From contig NZ_JAHWCI010000008.1 in the NCBI RefSeq assembly GCF_019550915.1, forward strand, positions 310,001 to 374,000: DNA of 64,000 nucleotides, written 5' to 3'. The notes beneath the pieces are model-generated. The model was not told the origin of the DNA. It did not search any database and saw nothing but the letters and a program-made list of their open reading frames with translations. Made by a program: the position numbers and the translations under genes. Each line of letters begins with the position of its first letter. The stretch's first letter is position 1. Of this stretch, positions 18,835 to 27,341 are shown one piece after another. This DNA comes from Mumia sp. zg.B17 (GTDB lineage: Bacteria > Actinomycetota > Actinomycetes > Propionibacteriales > Nocardioidaceae).

Positions 18835-20572
18835 CGTCCGGCAGGTCGACCGTGATCGACGTCCCCACGCCCGGTGCACTCTCGATCGACATCGTCCCGC
18901 CGTGGGCGTCGACGATCGCCTTCACGATCGACAGGCCGAGGCCGAGACCGCGGACACGCAGACGTCGTGCGGTGTCGGCGCGGTAGAAGCGCTCCGTCAC
19001 GTGAGCGACGTCGCCAGCGCTCATGCCCGGGCCGTCGTCGGCAACCGTGAGCCGCACCCCCGTCTCACCGGAGCCCGTCCTGAGCGGGCGGAGCGTCACC
19101 CGGACCGTCGCGCCGCGCTCGGAGGCCTTGACGGCGTTGCTGACGAGGTTCTCGACGACCTGGCCGAGCCGCTCGGCATCGGACAGGAGGGGGACTGCGG
19201 CCGGTGCGTCGACCGTGAGGACGATACCTGCCGCGTCCGCGGCAGGAAGGAGGTTCGCGACCGAGCGCTGAACGACCTGTACGGCATCTGTCGGCCCGGC
19301 GTCGAGCGCGAAGGTCCCGGCGACCATGCGCACGCTGACCAGCAGGTCCTCGACGAGCCGCAGGAGGCGCTGCGCGTTCCGCTCGATCACGGCGACGGAT
19401 CGGCTCTGGTCGGGCGTGAGCTCGCCTTCGTCGGACCGCAGGATCTCGACGTAGCCCATGATCGACGCGAGCGGGGTGCGGAGCTCGTGGCTGACCAGCC
19501 CGATGAACTCGTCCTGAAGCCGCTCGGCCTCCCGGCGCTGGGTGAGATCCGTCGCGATGATCAGGTAGCCGTACGGTCGACCGTCGTCGGAATGCGGGCG
19601 TCGCGTCACCGTGACGTCTGCTGGCACGGTCGTGCCGTCGGGGCGGGCCAGGACCCAGTCACGGTGCTCCGGGCGTCCTTCTGCCGCCTCTCCGAGGACC
19701 ACATGCAGCAGGTCGGCAGAGGTCGTACCGTACCCGCGCTCGACCGCCGCGGAGCGCAGCTCGTCGGCCTGGAAGATCTCCGTCACCGGGGCCCCGAGGA
19801 GAGTGGCCTCAGCGCTGCCGAACAGGCGTCGCGCTCCCGGGTTGGCGAAGACGATCGTGCCGTGCTCGTCCAGGGCGATGATCGCCTGCTCCGTGGCGGC
19901 CTCGATCACGCTCGCGAGGAGCGCACGGGACTCCTCGAGTCGCTGGGTGAGGGCCTCGAGACGGTCGCGGTTCGCCTCGAGGCGACTCAACGTCACGTCC
20001 TGCTCGCGTCGCAGCGCTTCCAGGGCGGCGGTCCGCTCTCGGAGCTGCCGTGTGGTGGACGACAACCAGGCGGCCACCACGAACGTGCACCCTGTCACGA
20101 CGAGGACATGGAGCCCCGGCGAAGCCCCGCGATAGGCCACGAGGCCGGTGAACGCCCCGAACGCCGTCAGTCCCATGGCAGCCACGATGGCGATGACGAC
20201 TCCGCGCGACCCAGGCTGGATCGCCAGGTTGGCGACCGGCACGAAGTAGAGCACGACCGTGACCAGCTCAAGACTCTGAGTCACCCCGTACTGGAACAGG
20301 GTCAACGAGACGAGCTGCACGAGGGGGAAGACGTAGTTCCACGGGCTCGGCCAGTGGTGCCGCCGACCGTAACCCGCGACGAGCTGCGTCGACAGGACCA
20401 GCGTCGCCGAAATGACGACGAGGAGGGGGGCGTCGAACGGGCGACGCTGCAGCGCGGCGTCCAGCAGCACGGCAAGGTAGAGCAGGGTGAACGGCAGCTC
20501 GCGGGATGCGACCGTCACCGGCTCGAGCCCGAGGCGCCCGAACCACTTCCGGCTGCTCGCGGACGGGCTCAC
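18785..20572 (-). CDS. Membrane PAS histidine kinase
   Basis: 595 residues from GTG 20572, overlapping the regulator stop (GTGA). The N-terminus has about six membrane segments (about 27-170) and no large external domain, so it probably senses something in or at the membrane. A coiled coil follows (about 172-225), then a PAS domain (about 225-345), then HisKA with phospho-acceptor His362 in FIGLVSHELRTPLASIMGY, and an HATPase with N box (VENLVSNAVKASERG), G1 (DDGPGM) and G2 (LGLGLSIVKAIVDAHGG). It is co-transcribed with, and most likely phosphorylates, the receiver-deacetylase fusion just upstream. Confidence 0.92.
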   Translation of the reverse strand: MSPSASSRKWFGRLGLEPVTVASRELPFTLLYLAVLLDAALQRRPFDAPLLVVISATLVLSTQLVAGYGRRHHWPSPWNYVFPLVQLVSLTLFQYGVTQSLELVTVVLYFVPVANLAIQPGSRGVVIAIVAAMGLTAFGAFTGLVAYRGASPGLHVLVVTGCTFVVAAWLSSTTRQLRERTAALEALRREQDVTLSRLEANRDRLEALTQRLEESRALLASVIEAATEQAIIALDEHGTIVFANPGARRLFGSAEATLLGAPVTEIFQADELRSAAVERGYGTTSADLLHVVLGEAAEGRPEHRDWVLARPDGTTVPADVTVTRRPHSDDGRPYGYLIIATDLTQRREAERLQDEFIGLVSHELRTPLASIMGYVEILRSDEGELTPDQSRSVAVIERNAQRLLRLVEDLLVSVRMVAGTFALDAGPTDAVQVVQRSVANLLPAADAAGIVLTVDAPAAVPLLSDAERLGQVVENLVSNAVKASERGATVRVTLRPLRTGSGETGVRLTVADDGPGMSAGDVAHVTERFYRADTARRLRVRGLGLGLSIVKAIVDAHGGTMSIESAPGVGTSITVDLPDVSPPPTPAPGPPTAQE

Positions 20573-21600
20573 CCGTGCTCCTGACCGTGTTCGGAGGTGA
20601 CGAACTCGGCGGCACGCACGGTCTCCAGCGGCTCCACCTCACGGGCAGGGCTGAAGCGCGACCAGTAACGAGCGGTCGCACGCACGAGGTCCGGCGCCAT
20701 GTAGTCGCGGTGGCTCTGCGACGCGTACGCCGCCAGCATGCGCAGCTTGGTCTCGACGAAGCCCTCGACGTCGATGAAGCGATTCGGTCTGAAGTCGACG
20801 GTGCTCGACGGGCTCTCGAAGCACCAGAGGCCGGGCACCGACCGCGCCGCCACCTCGACGGCCTGGAACACCGCGCGGTGGTCGAGATGCCGGTCGTGGG
20901 GGCCGTGGGTGTAGACACGCTGCGGCTCCACGTCCGCCACGACCTCCTCGATCGCGGCGGTCACCCCGCTGGCCGGCTCGATGCGGGTGTCCGCGAACGG
21001 GAGGTGGACGAGGCGCGCACCGATCACGGCGGCGGCGTCGGCGGCCTCCCTGCGACGGACGGCGGTGTCCCCTCCCACCCCACCGCGAGACAACGTGAGG
21101 ATGACGACCTGGTCCCCGGCGGCCGCGTGTGCGGCGAGCGTGGCCCCGACCCCGATCTCGACGTCGTCGGGATGGGCGCCGACGGCGAGCACGGTGATGT
21201 GTGACCGAGTGCGGGCCTCTCTGCTCTCGGAGGCGAGCTCCTGGGCTCGTGAGGCGAGGTCCGCGGGCGCGATCGGCTTGACCAGGAACTCGTCCGCGTC
21301 GTTGCGCAGCGCCTCGACGGCGTAGGAGACGACGCCGTGCGCGGTGAGGATGATGACGGGGACGCCAGGGGCGAGCTCACGCACCATGGGCAGGATGTCG
21401 AGACCCGAGCGACCGGGGAGCTCGATGTCGCTCACCACCACGTCGAACGATCCCACCTGGAGCGCGGCGAGCGCCTCGTCCGCGTCGCCCGCGACCACCA
21501 CCTCCATCTCGGCGAACCGCTGAAGCGCGATGCGAGCAAACTCGGCCGCATCGGGCTCGTCCTCGATCACCAGTGCGCGCAGCGGGTTGTCGACGTCCAC
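20569..21600 (-). CDS. Response regulator with PIG-L-type deacetylase output (receiver-deacetylase fusion)
   Basis: 343 residues from GTG 21600, chosen for GAGGGGG just upstream (a TTG at 21633 would add 11 residues). Residues 1-125 are a receiver: acidic pocket EDE, phospho-acceptor Asp58 in VSDIELPGRSG, switch Thr in ILTAHG and Lys108 in VKPI. Residues ~138-343 are a PIG-L/LmbE deacetylase: zinc motif AHPDD (His143, Asp145, Asp146) and a second His cluster HGPHDRHLDH (235-241). There is no DNA-binding domain, so phosphorylation should act on the enzyme. PIG-L enzymes remove N-acetyl groups from GlcNAc conjugates. It faces the polysaccharide cassette. Confidence 0.88.
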   Translation of the reverse strand: MDVDNPLRALVIEDEPDAAEFARIALQRFAEMEVVVAGDADEALAALQVGSFDVVVSDIELPGRSGLDILPMVRELAPGVPVIILTAHGVVSYAVEALRNDADEFLVKPIAPADLASRAQELASESREARTRSHITVLAVGAHPDDVEIGVGATLAAHAAAGDQVVILTLSRGGVGGDTAVRRREAADAAAVIGARLVHLPFADTRIEPASGVTAAIEEVVADVEPQRVYTHGPHDRHLDHRAVFQAVEVAARSVPGLWCFESPSSTVDFRPNRFIDVEGFVETKLRMLAAYASQSHRDYMAPDLVRATARYWSRFSPAREVEPLETVRAAEFVTSEHGQEHG

Positions 21601-21723
21601 GAGGCCCCCTCGATGGTCCCGGTCTGTCAGCAAACCTAGACCGAGGGCAACGCCTGCGCGAGCGGCGGCGAGGCCCCTGAGCGCCTAGGCTGCCTCCGTT
21701 GTCCGGCAGAGGGAGACCACGTC

Positions 21724-22956
21724 ATGTCCATGCTCCGCAGAGCCGTCGTCGTACCGCTCGCCGCGGCCCTCTCCGTCGCCGGCCTGGCTTCGGTCGGGTC
21801 GCCGGCCGAGGCCGCTGACCCTGCCCCCACCTACTACGTCTCGCTCGGTGACTCGCTGGCCACCGGATACCAGCCCGACACCGGGACGGACGAGCCGGCG
21901 GTCGCGTACACGAGCCGCCTCTACGAGGTCCTCGCAGCTCGCGAGCCCGGTCTCGTGCACATCAGACTCGGATGCAGCGGCGAGACGACGAAGTCGTTCG
22001 TCGACGGCCTCCCCGACCTGCGCAGCACACCCTGCGACTACTCCGGGTACGACGCCACCAGCCAGCTCGAGGCGGCGACGAGCTTCCTCGCCGCGCACCG
22101 CGGGAAGGTGACGTACGTGTCGCTCGGGATCGGAGCCAACGACATCCATCCGTGCGTGCCCTCCAGCGGCGCGATCGACGCCGGCGCCCTCGAGTGCCTC
22201 ACCACGGGGATCACGCGGGTCGGGACGAACGTCGCGCTCATCGATGCCGCGCTCCGCGAGGCCGGGGGCAGCACGCCGCGCTACGTCGGCATGACCTACT
22301 ACAACCCGTTCCTCGCGGCCTACGTCAACGGCAACAAGCCCCTCGCGACGATCTCCGTGCCCGTCGCGAGCCAGCTCAACGCGGCGATCAGCGGCGCCAA
22401 CGCCGCCCACGGGTTCGTGACCGCCGACGTCGCGGGGGCTTTCTCCTCCGCCGAGGGCAGGACGATCACGTTGCCGCCGCCCTTCGGAGACGTGCCACTC
22501 AACGTCGCCCGTGTCTGCCAGTGGACCTGGATGTGCACCCCGTACACCGACATCCACGCCAACGACACCGGTCACCAGGTGATCGCCCGGGCCTTCGTCG
22601 CGGCGCTGGCTCCCTCGACCGCTCCGCCGCGGCCGCCCGTCGTCCGGCCGCCGGCGAAGGTCACCACCCGCACGCAGGCGCGGGTGATCGGCAAGCACCG
22701 CATCTCTCGCACCAAGCGCGCCCGGATCCGGGTCCGCGTGGTGGCTGCTGACGGCCGCAGGCTGGGCGGCCGACTCGTCGTACGAGACGGGAAGCGCAGG
22801 CTCAAGGTCGTCAGGATCGGTGCGAGCGGCCGGCGCGTCGTCCGCCTTCCTCGGCTGAGGAGGGCCGGCAAGCACCGCATCACCGTCACCTACAAGGGCT
22901 CGTCGACGACGCGGGCCAGCCGCTCGAAGCCGGTACGGATCACCGTACGGCGCTGA
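21724..22956 (+). CDS. Secreted SGNH/GDSL hydrolase with C-terminal Ig-like domain
   Basis: 410 residues from ATG 21724 (AGAGGGAG upstream). A signal peptide (about 1-30, ending SPAEA-AD) leads to an SGNH hydrolase: block I YVSLGDSLATGYQPD with the nucleophile Ser, a GCSGETT oxyanion segment, block III GIGANDIHPC and the catalytic pair in TDIHANDTGHQVIA. Cys pairs suggest extracellular disulfides. After ~300 residues a Pro-rich linker leads to a basic, strand-rich C-terminal domain (KRARIRVRVVAADGRRLGGR onward) resembling Ig-like surface-binding modules. Likely an esterase or lipase acting on lipids or acetylated polysaccharide; substrate unknown. Confidence 0.88.
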   Translation: MSMLRRAVVVPLAAALSVAGLASVGSPAEAADPAPTYYVSLGDSLATGYQPDTGTDEPAVAYTSRLYEVLAAREPGLVHIRLGCSGETTKSFVDGLPDLRSTPCDYSGYDATSQLEAATSFLAAHRGKVTYVSLGIGANDIHPCVPSSGAIDAGALECLTTGITRVGTNVALIDAALREAGGSTPRYVGMTYYNPFLAAYVNGNKPLATISVPVASQLNAAISGANAAHGFVTADVAGAFSSAEGRTITLPPPFGDVPLNVARVCQWTWMCTPYTDIHANDTGHQVIARAFVAALAPSTAPPRPPVVRPPAKVTTRTQARVIGKHRISRTKRARIRVRVVAADGRRLGGRLVVRDGKRRLKVVRIGASGRRVVRLPRLRRAGKHRITVTYKGSSTTRASRSKPVRITVRR

Positions 22957-22980
22957 CCCGGCGCCGACGTGCGGACGACA

Positions 22981-23009
22981 CCGCGTTCAGTCCCGAGTGC
23001 TGAACGCGG
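22981..23009. terminator. Terminator between SGNH hydrolase and isomerase
   Basis: A perfect 10-bp stem (22981-22990 with 23000-23009) and 9-base loop, between convergent genes. It includes the last codons and stop of the isomerase gene. Confidence 0.65.
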
Positions 23010-23994
23010 CGTCGAACGCGGCCTCGGGGGCGTCGAAGAGGTTGCGCTTGACGAACGCGAGGGCCTCCGGAGCCCCGAGGAGCCGATCCATGCCCGCGTC
23101 CTCCCACTCGATCGAGACCGGGCCGTCGTAGCCGATCGTGTTGAGCATCCGGAAGCACGCCTCCCACGGGACGTCGCCGCGACCGGTCGACACGAAGTCC
23201 CAGCCGCGCCGCGGATCGGCCCACGGGAGGTGCGATCCGAGACGGCCGTTGCGTCCGTTGCCGACCTGCTTCTTCGCGTCCTTGCAGTCGACGTGATAGA
23301 TCCGGTCCTTGAAGTCCCACAGGAACCCGAGCGGGTCGAGGTCCTGCCAGACGAAGTGCGACGGGTCCCAGTTGAGTCCGAACGCCTCGCGGTGTCCGAT
23401 CGCCTCGAGCGTGCGGACGGTGGTCCAGTAGTCGTACGCGATCTCGCTCGGGTGCACCTCGTGGGCGAAGCGGACACCCTCGGCGTCGAACACGTCGAGG
23501 ATCGGGGTCCACCGGTTCGCGAAGTCGTCGTACCCGGCGTCGACGAGCGCCGCCGAGGCAGGCGGGAACATCGCGACGTACTTCCAGATCGACGACCCGG
23601 TGAACCCGACGACCGTGTCGACACCGAGCATCCGCGCAGCGCGAGCGGTGTTCTTCATCTCCTCGGCCGCACGCTGACGGACCCCTTCGGCATCGCCGTC
23701 GCCCCAGATCCGGTCGGGCAGCATGTCCCGGTGCCGCTGGTCGATCGGGTCGTCGCAGACCGCCTGGCCCTTGAGGTGGTTGGAGATCGCGTAGACCTTC
23801 AGCCCGTACTTGTCGAGGAGGTCGAGCTTGGCCTGGACGTAGCCGTCCTCCTCCACCGCCGCCCACGGGTCGAAGTGATCGCCCCAGCAGGCGATCTCGA
23901 GGCCGTCGTAGCCCCACCCCGACGCCAGCCTGGCGACCTCCTCGAACGGCAGGTCGGCCCACTGGCCGGTGAAGAGCGTGATCGGTCGCGTCAT
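22987..23994 (-). CDS. Sugar phosphate isomerase/epimerase (xylose-isomerase-like TIM barrel)
   Basis: 335 residues, AP-endonuclease-2/xylose-isomerase-like TIM barrel. Recognisable pieces are [14 protein letters not shown], metal-ligand strands [15 protein letters not shown] and [13 protein letters not shown], then [14 protein letters not shown] and VSIEWEDAG, which give the Glu/Asp/His/Glu divalent-metal site of IolE/IolH-type enzymes. Its start overlaps the oxidoreductase stop (ATGA). As the last gene of the ABC-oxidoreductase operon it probably isomerises or epimerises a keto-sugar or inositol-like intermediate; the exact substrate is not evident. Confidence 0.85.
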   Translation of the reverse strand: MTRPITLFTGQWADLPFEEVARLASGWGYDGLEIACWGDHFDPWAAVEEDGYVQAKLDLLDKYGLKVYAISNHLKGQAVCDDPIDQRHRDMLPDRIWGDGDAEGVRQRAAEEMKNTARAARMLGVDTVVGFTGSSIWKYVAMFPPASAALVDAGYDDFANRWTPILDVFDAEGVRFAHEVHPSEIAYDYWTTVRTLEAIGHREAFGLNWDPSHFVWQDLDPLGFLWDFKDRIYHVDCKDAKKQVGNGRNGRLGSHLPWADPRRGWDFVSTGRGDVPWEACFRMLNTIGYDGPVSIEWEDAGMDRLLGAPEALAFVKRNLFDAPEAAFDAAFSTRD

Positions 23995-25190
23995 GGTGCC
24001 TCTCCTTCGTGCGGAACCTTCTGCTGACGAGAGTCGTCCTCGGAGCTGGCCTCCACGGCAGCCAGCACACGCTGCACCGCGAGCCCGTCGGCGAACGAGG
24101 GCTGCGGCTGCTCACCGGCGGCGATGGCCTTGACGAGGTCGACGACCTGATGGGTGAAGCCGTGCTCGTAGCCGAGCCCGTGACCTGCCGGCCACCAGGC
24201 GGCGACGTACGGGTGGGTGGGTTCGGTGACGACGATCCTCCGGAAGCCGGCTGTCTCGGCGGAGTCGGAGGCGTCGTACAGGTGGAGGACGTTCATCTCC
24301 TCGAAGTCGAACGCGAGCGCTCCACCGGACCCGCTGACCTCGATCCGGAACGCGTTCTTGCGGCCGGTGGCGAAGCGGGTCGCCTCGAAGACGCCGAGCG
24401 CACCGTTGTCGAAGCGGGCGGTGAACGCGGTCGCGTCGTCGACGGTGACGGGGCCGCGTTCGGCCGCGGCGCTCCCGGTGCCTCCCAGCGTGCCGTGGTC
24501 ACCCGCGACCGGACGCGTGTCCACGAAGGTCTGAAGGACCCCGCTGACGGCGCTGATCCGTGCCCCGGTCACGAACTGGGCCGCGTCGACGATGTGCGCA
24601 CCGATGTCGCCGAGCGCGCCCGAGCCGGCGAGCGACTTGTCGAGCCGCCAGGTGAGCGGGCTGTCGGGGTCGACCAGCCAGTCCTGGAGGTACTGCGCGC
24701 GGATGTGGCGGATGGTGCCCAGGCGCCCCTCCTCGACGAGCCGCCGGGCGAGCGACAACGCCGGCGTACGGCGATAGGTGAAGCCGACCATCGCGAACAC
24801 CCCGTCCTGCGCGGCCTCCGCGGCGACGCCCGCCATCAGCTCGGCCTCGTCGACGGTGTTGGCCAGCGGCTTCTCGCACAGCACGTGCTTGCCGGCGCGG
24901 AGCGCCGCGACGGCAATCTCGGCGTGCGTGCTGCCGGGTGTGCAGACGTCGACGACGTCGATGTCGTCGCGCTCGACCAGCGCGTGCCAGTCGGTCTCGA
25001 CCGACTCCCATCCGAAGCGGTCGGCGACCGCCCGGGCGGCTGCCGCGTCACGCCCGCACAGGGCGCGCAGACGCGGCGTGAGCGGGAGGTCGAAGAAGGC
25101 CGGAGCGGTGCGCCAGGCCTGCGAGTGCGCGGCGCCCATGAAGGCGTAGCCGACCTGGCCGACGCGAAGCTCACGGGGCGTTTCTGTCAT
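23991..25190 (-). CDS. Gfo/Idh/MocA family NAD(P)-dependent sugar/polyol oxidoreductase
   Basis: 399 residues from ATG 25190; the frame is open to 25259, but that stretch is Pro/Arg-rich and holds a hairpin. The N-terminal Rossmann fold shows [38 protein letters not shown] and the family EKP motif in [16 protein letters not shown]. The C-terminal domain includes [20 protein letters not shown], with the Asp and His expected at the catalytic centre. It oxidises a hydroxyl of a sugar or polyol such as inositol. It sits between the solute-binding protein and the isomerase in one operon. Confidence 0.88.
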   Translation of the reverse strand: MTETPRELRVGQVGYAFMGAAHSQAWRTAPAFFDLPLTPRLRALCGRDAAAARAVADRFGWESVETDWHALVERDDIDVVDVCTPGSTHAEIAVAALRAGKHVLCEKPLANTVDEAELMAGVAAEAAQDGVFAMVGFTYRRTPALSLARRLVEEGRLGTIRHIRAQYLQDWLVDPDSPLTWRLDKSLAGSGALGDIGAHIVDAAQFVTGARISAVSGVLQTFVDTRPVAGDHGTLGGTGSAAAERGPVTVDDATAFTARFDNGALGVFEATRFATGRKNAFRIEVSGSGGALAFDFEEMNVLHLYDASDSAETAGFRRIVVTEPTHPYVAAWWPAGHGLGYEHGFTHQVVDLVKAIAAGEQPQPSFADGLAVQRVLAAVEASSEDDSRQQKVPHEGEAP

Positions 25191-25225
25191 GGGGTTCCTT
25201 CGTCCGAGGGGTGGTGCGAGGAGCC

Positions 25226-25259
25226 GTGGTGCGCCCGGCGAGGGCGCAGGGCGCACCAC
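25226..25259 (-). terminator. Hairpin after the solute-binding-protein gene
   Basis: An 11-bp perfect stem (25226-25236 with 25249-25259) and 12-base loop in the 75-base gap between the binding-protein stop and the oxidoreductase start. No T-run. As after pstS, it may boost binding-protein mRNA relative to downstream genes. Confidence 0.55.
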
Positions 25260-25265
25260 CGTCGG

Positions 25266-26312
25266 TCAGGACTCGAACGCCGAGTCCATGTAGTCGTCGA
25301 CGTTGTCCTTCGTCACGATCGGGGCCGCCAGCTGGATGACGCGCGGCACCTCCACCTCGGCGAGGTCCGACATCGAGCGGCCCTGCGCGATGAGTCGTGC
25401 CAGCTTGATGCCGTCGGCACCCTGGGTCGACGGATAGATGACGGTCGCCCTGAGGACCGTATCGTCAGCCTCGATCGACCGCATCACGTTCGCCGAGCCG
25501 GCCCCGCCGACCATGACGAACTCGTCCCGCCCGGCGTTGTCGATCGCCGCCAGCACGCCGACGCCCTGGTCGTCGTCGTGGTTCCACAGGAAGTCGATCT
25601 TGGGTGCGGCCTGGAGCAGGTTCGCGGCGGCGCGCTCACCGGACTCGACGGTGAACTCCGCCGCGACCCGGTTGGAGACCTTCAGACCGCAGTCCTTCAA
25701 CGCGTCAGCGAACCCGCGCGAACGGTCCTGGGTCAACGGCAGGGAGTCGATGCCGGCGATCTCTGCGACCACCGCGTCCTTCTTGCCGCCGGCCTCCTCG
25801 CAGATGTAGCGACCAGCCGAGACCCCCATGCCGTAGTTGTCGCCGAGAACGGTCGAACGCGCTGCGTTCGGCGAGTCGAACTCGCGGTCGACGTTGACCA
25901 CCGGGATCCCCGCCTCCATCGCCCGCGTGGCAACGTCGGTCATCGCCGCACCGTCGAACGGGAGGAGGACGATCGCGTCGACCTTGTCGTTGATGAAGGT
26001 CTCGACCTGGGAGATCTGCAGGTTGACGTCGTTGGTGCCCTCGGCGTTGATCAGCTCGACGTCGTCGAACGCCTCCGCCTGCTTCACGGCTGCGGAGGTG
26101 ATCGCCCCCATCCAACCGTGGTCGGCCGCGGGGGCCGAGAAACCGATGCGCACGGTGTCGCCGGTCTCGGCGTTGTCGCCGGCTCCGGCGTTGGCGACGC
26201 TCTCGGTGTCGTCGTCGCCGGAGCTGTTGGTGCAGGCGGTCAAGGTCAGCGACGTTGCGGCGAACACGCCGGCGATCGCCAGCAGCCGTCGGCGCGGGGT
26301 GGTGGTGGACAT
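25266..26312 (-). CDS. Sugar ABC transporter substrate-binding lipoprotein (ribose/inositol type)
   Basis: 348 residues from ATG 26312, with GAGGAG five bases upstream. A lipoprotein signal peptide ends in LTAC with Cys27 lipidated, followed by a Ser/Asp/Glu-rich linker. The mature part is a periplasmic-binding-protein type 1 fold of the RbsB group: TVRIGFSAPAADHGWMGAIT, the DAIVLLPFDGAAMTDVATRA segment, GIPVVNVDREF and DFLWNHDDDQGVGVLAAI. It captures a monosaccharide or cyclitol for the permease and ATPase encoded upstream. The ligand is not readable by eye. Confidence 0.9.
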   Translation of the reverse strand: MSTTTPRRRLLAIAGVFAATSLTLTACTNSSGDDDTESVANAGAGDNAETGDTVRIGFSAPAADHGWMGAITSAAVKQAEAFDDVELINAEGTNDVNLQISQVETFINDKVDAIVLLPFDGAAMTDVATRAMEAGIPVVNVDREFDSPNAARSTVLGDNYGMGVSAGRYICEEAGGKKDAVVAEIAGIDSLPLTQDRSRGFADALKDCGLKVSNRVAAEFTVESGERAAANLLQAAPKIDFLWNHDDDQGVGVLAAIDNAGRDEFVMVGGAGSANVMRSIEADDTVLRATVIYPSTQGADGIKLARLIAQGRSMSDLAEVEVPRVIQLAAPIVTKDNVDDYMDSAFES

Positions 26313-26330
26313 GCCGTCTCCTCGGTGGGG

Positions 26331-27341
26331 TTAGGTGCTGCGGTTCGCCAGCCGCTGCTGGAGCAGCACAGCGACGACGATGATCACGCCCTTGGCGACG
26401 GCCTGGACGGACGTCGACAGGTTGTTGAGCGTGAAGACGTTGGTGAGCGTGGTGAAGATGAGGACGCCGAGCAGCGTGCCGACCACCGTGCCGCGGCCGC
26501 CGCTGAGGAGCGTCCCTCCGATGACGACCGCCGCGATGGCGTCGAGCTCCCACATGAGTCCGTGGGTGGAGGACCCGGTCTGCGTCCGTGACATGAGCAT
26601 CACGGCGGACACGCCACAGGTGGCGCCGAGCAGGGCGTAGAGGTAGACGGTGTGCCTCTGGACCTTGATACCGGCCAGGCGTGCGGCCTCGACGTTGCCG
26701 CCCACGGCGAACGTGCGGCGCCCGAACGTCGTGCGGTTGAGGAGGAACCAGCCGAGCACCACGATCACCGCGAAGACGTAGACGATCACCGGCACACCCA
26801 GCGGCCGGGCTCCGAGCGCGTCGCGGAACGCCTCGTCGCGGACGATCTGGGTCTTGCGGTCGGCGATGATCTCGGCGAGCCCTCGAGCGCTCGCCAGCAT
26901 CGCGAGGGTGGCGATGAATGGCACGATCTTGCCGTAGGCGATGAGCACTCCGTTGATGACGCCGCACGCGATGCCCACGCCGACCGCCGTCGTGACGATG
27001 ACGATCCAGCCGACGTCCTCGGCCATCGCCTGGGTGCCGGTGGTCGACGCCCACACCGAGGCCAGGGCGACGATCGCACCCACGGAGAGGTCGATGCCTC
27101 CGCCGGTGATGACGAAGGTCATCCCGATCGCGACCACGCCGATCGCGGAGGCGAGGCTGAGGACGGTGATGATGTTGTTGGTGCTCGCGAAGCGGTCGCC
27201 CGCCGTGACGAGGCCGACGACGCAGAGCGCGACCAGGGCGACCACGAGGCCGAGGTTGCGGGCGATCCCGAGGGACCGTGTCCGCGTCTCGGGAGCAGCC
27301 GCGGTCTCCTGCGTGCTCCCGGTCACCGATGAGGTACTCAC
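26331..27341 (-). CDS. Sugar ABC transporter permease (RbsC type)
   Basis: 336 residues from GTG 27341, overlapping the ATPase stop (GTGA). Eight to ten membrane segments in the BPD_transp_2 (RbsC/XylH) pattern, with FVITGGGIDLSVGAIVALAS, AVGVGIACGVINGVLIAYGK and, near the end, GLMWELDAIAAVVIGGTLLSGGRGTVVGT, which contacts the ATPase. The homodimer forms the sugar channel. Eighteen bases separate it from the binding-protein gene. Confidence 0.9.
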   Translation of the reverse strand: MSTSSVTGSTQETAAAPETRTRSLGIARNLGLVVALVALCVVGLVTAGDRFASTNNIITVLSLASAIGVVAIGMTFVITGGGIDLSVGAIVALASVWASTTGTQAMAEDVGWIVIVTTAVGVGIACGVINGVLIAYGKIVPFIATLAMLASARGLAEIIADRKTQIVRDEAFRDALGARPLGVPVIVYVFAVIVVLGWFLLNRTTFGRRTFAVGGNVEAARLAGIKVQRHTVYLYALLGATCGVSAVMLMSRTQTGSSTHGLMWELDAIAAVVIGGTLLSGGRGTVVGTLLGVLIFTTLTNVFTLNNLSTSVQAVAKGVIIVVAVLLQQRLANRST

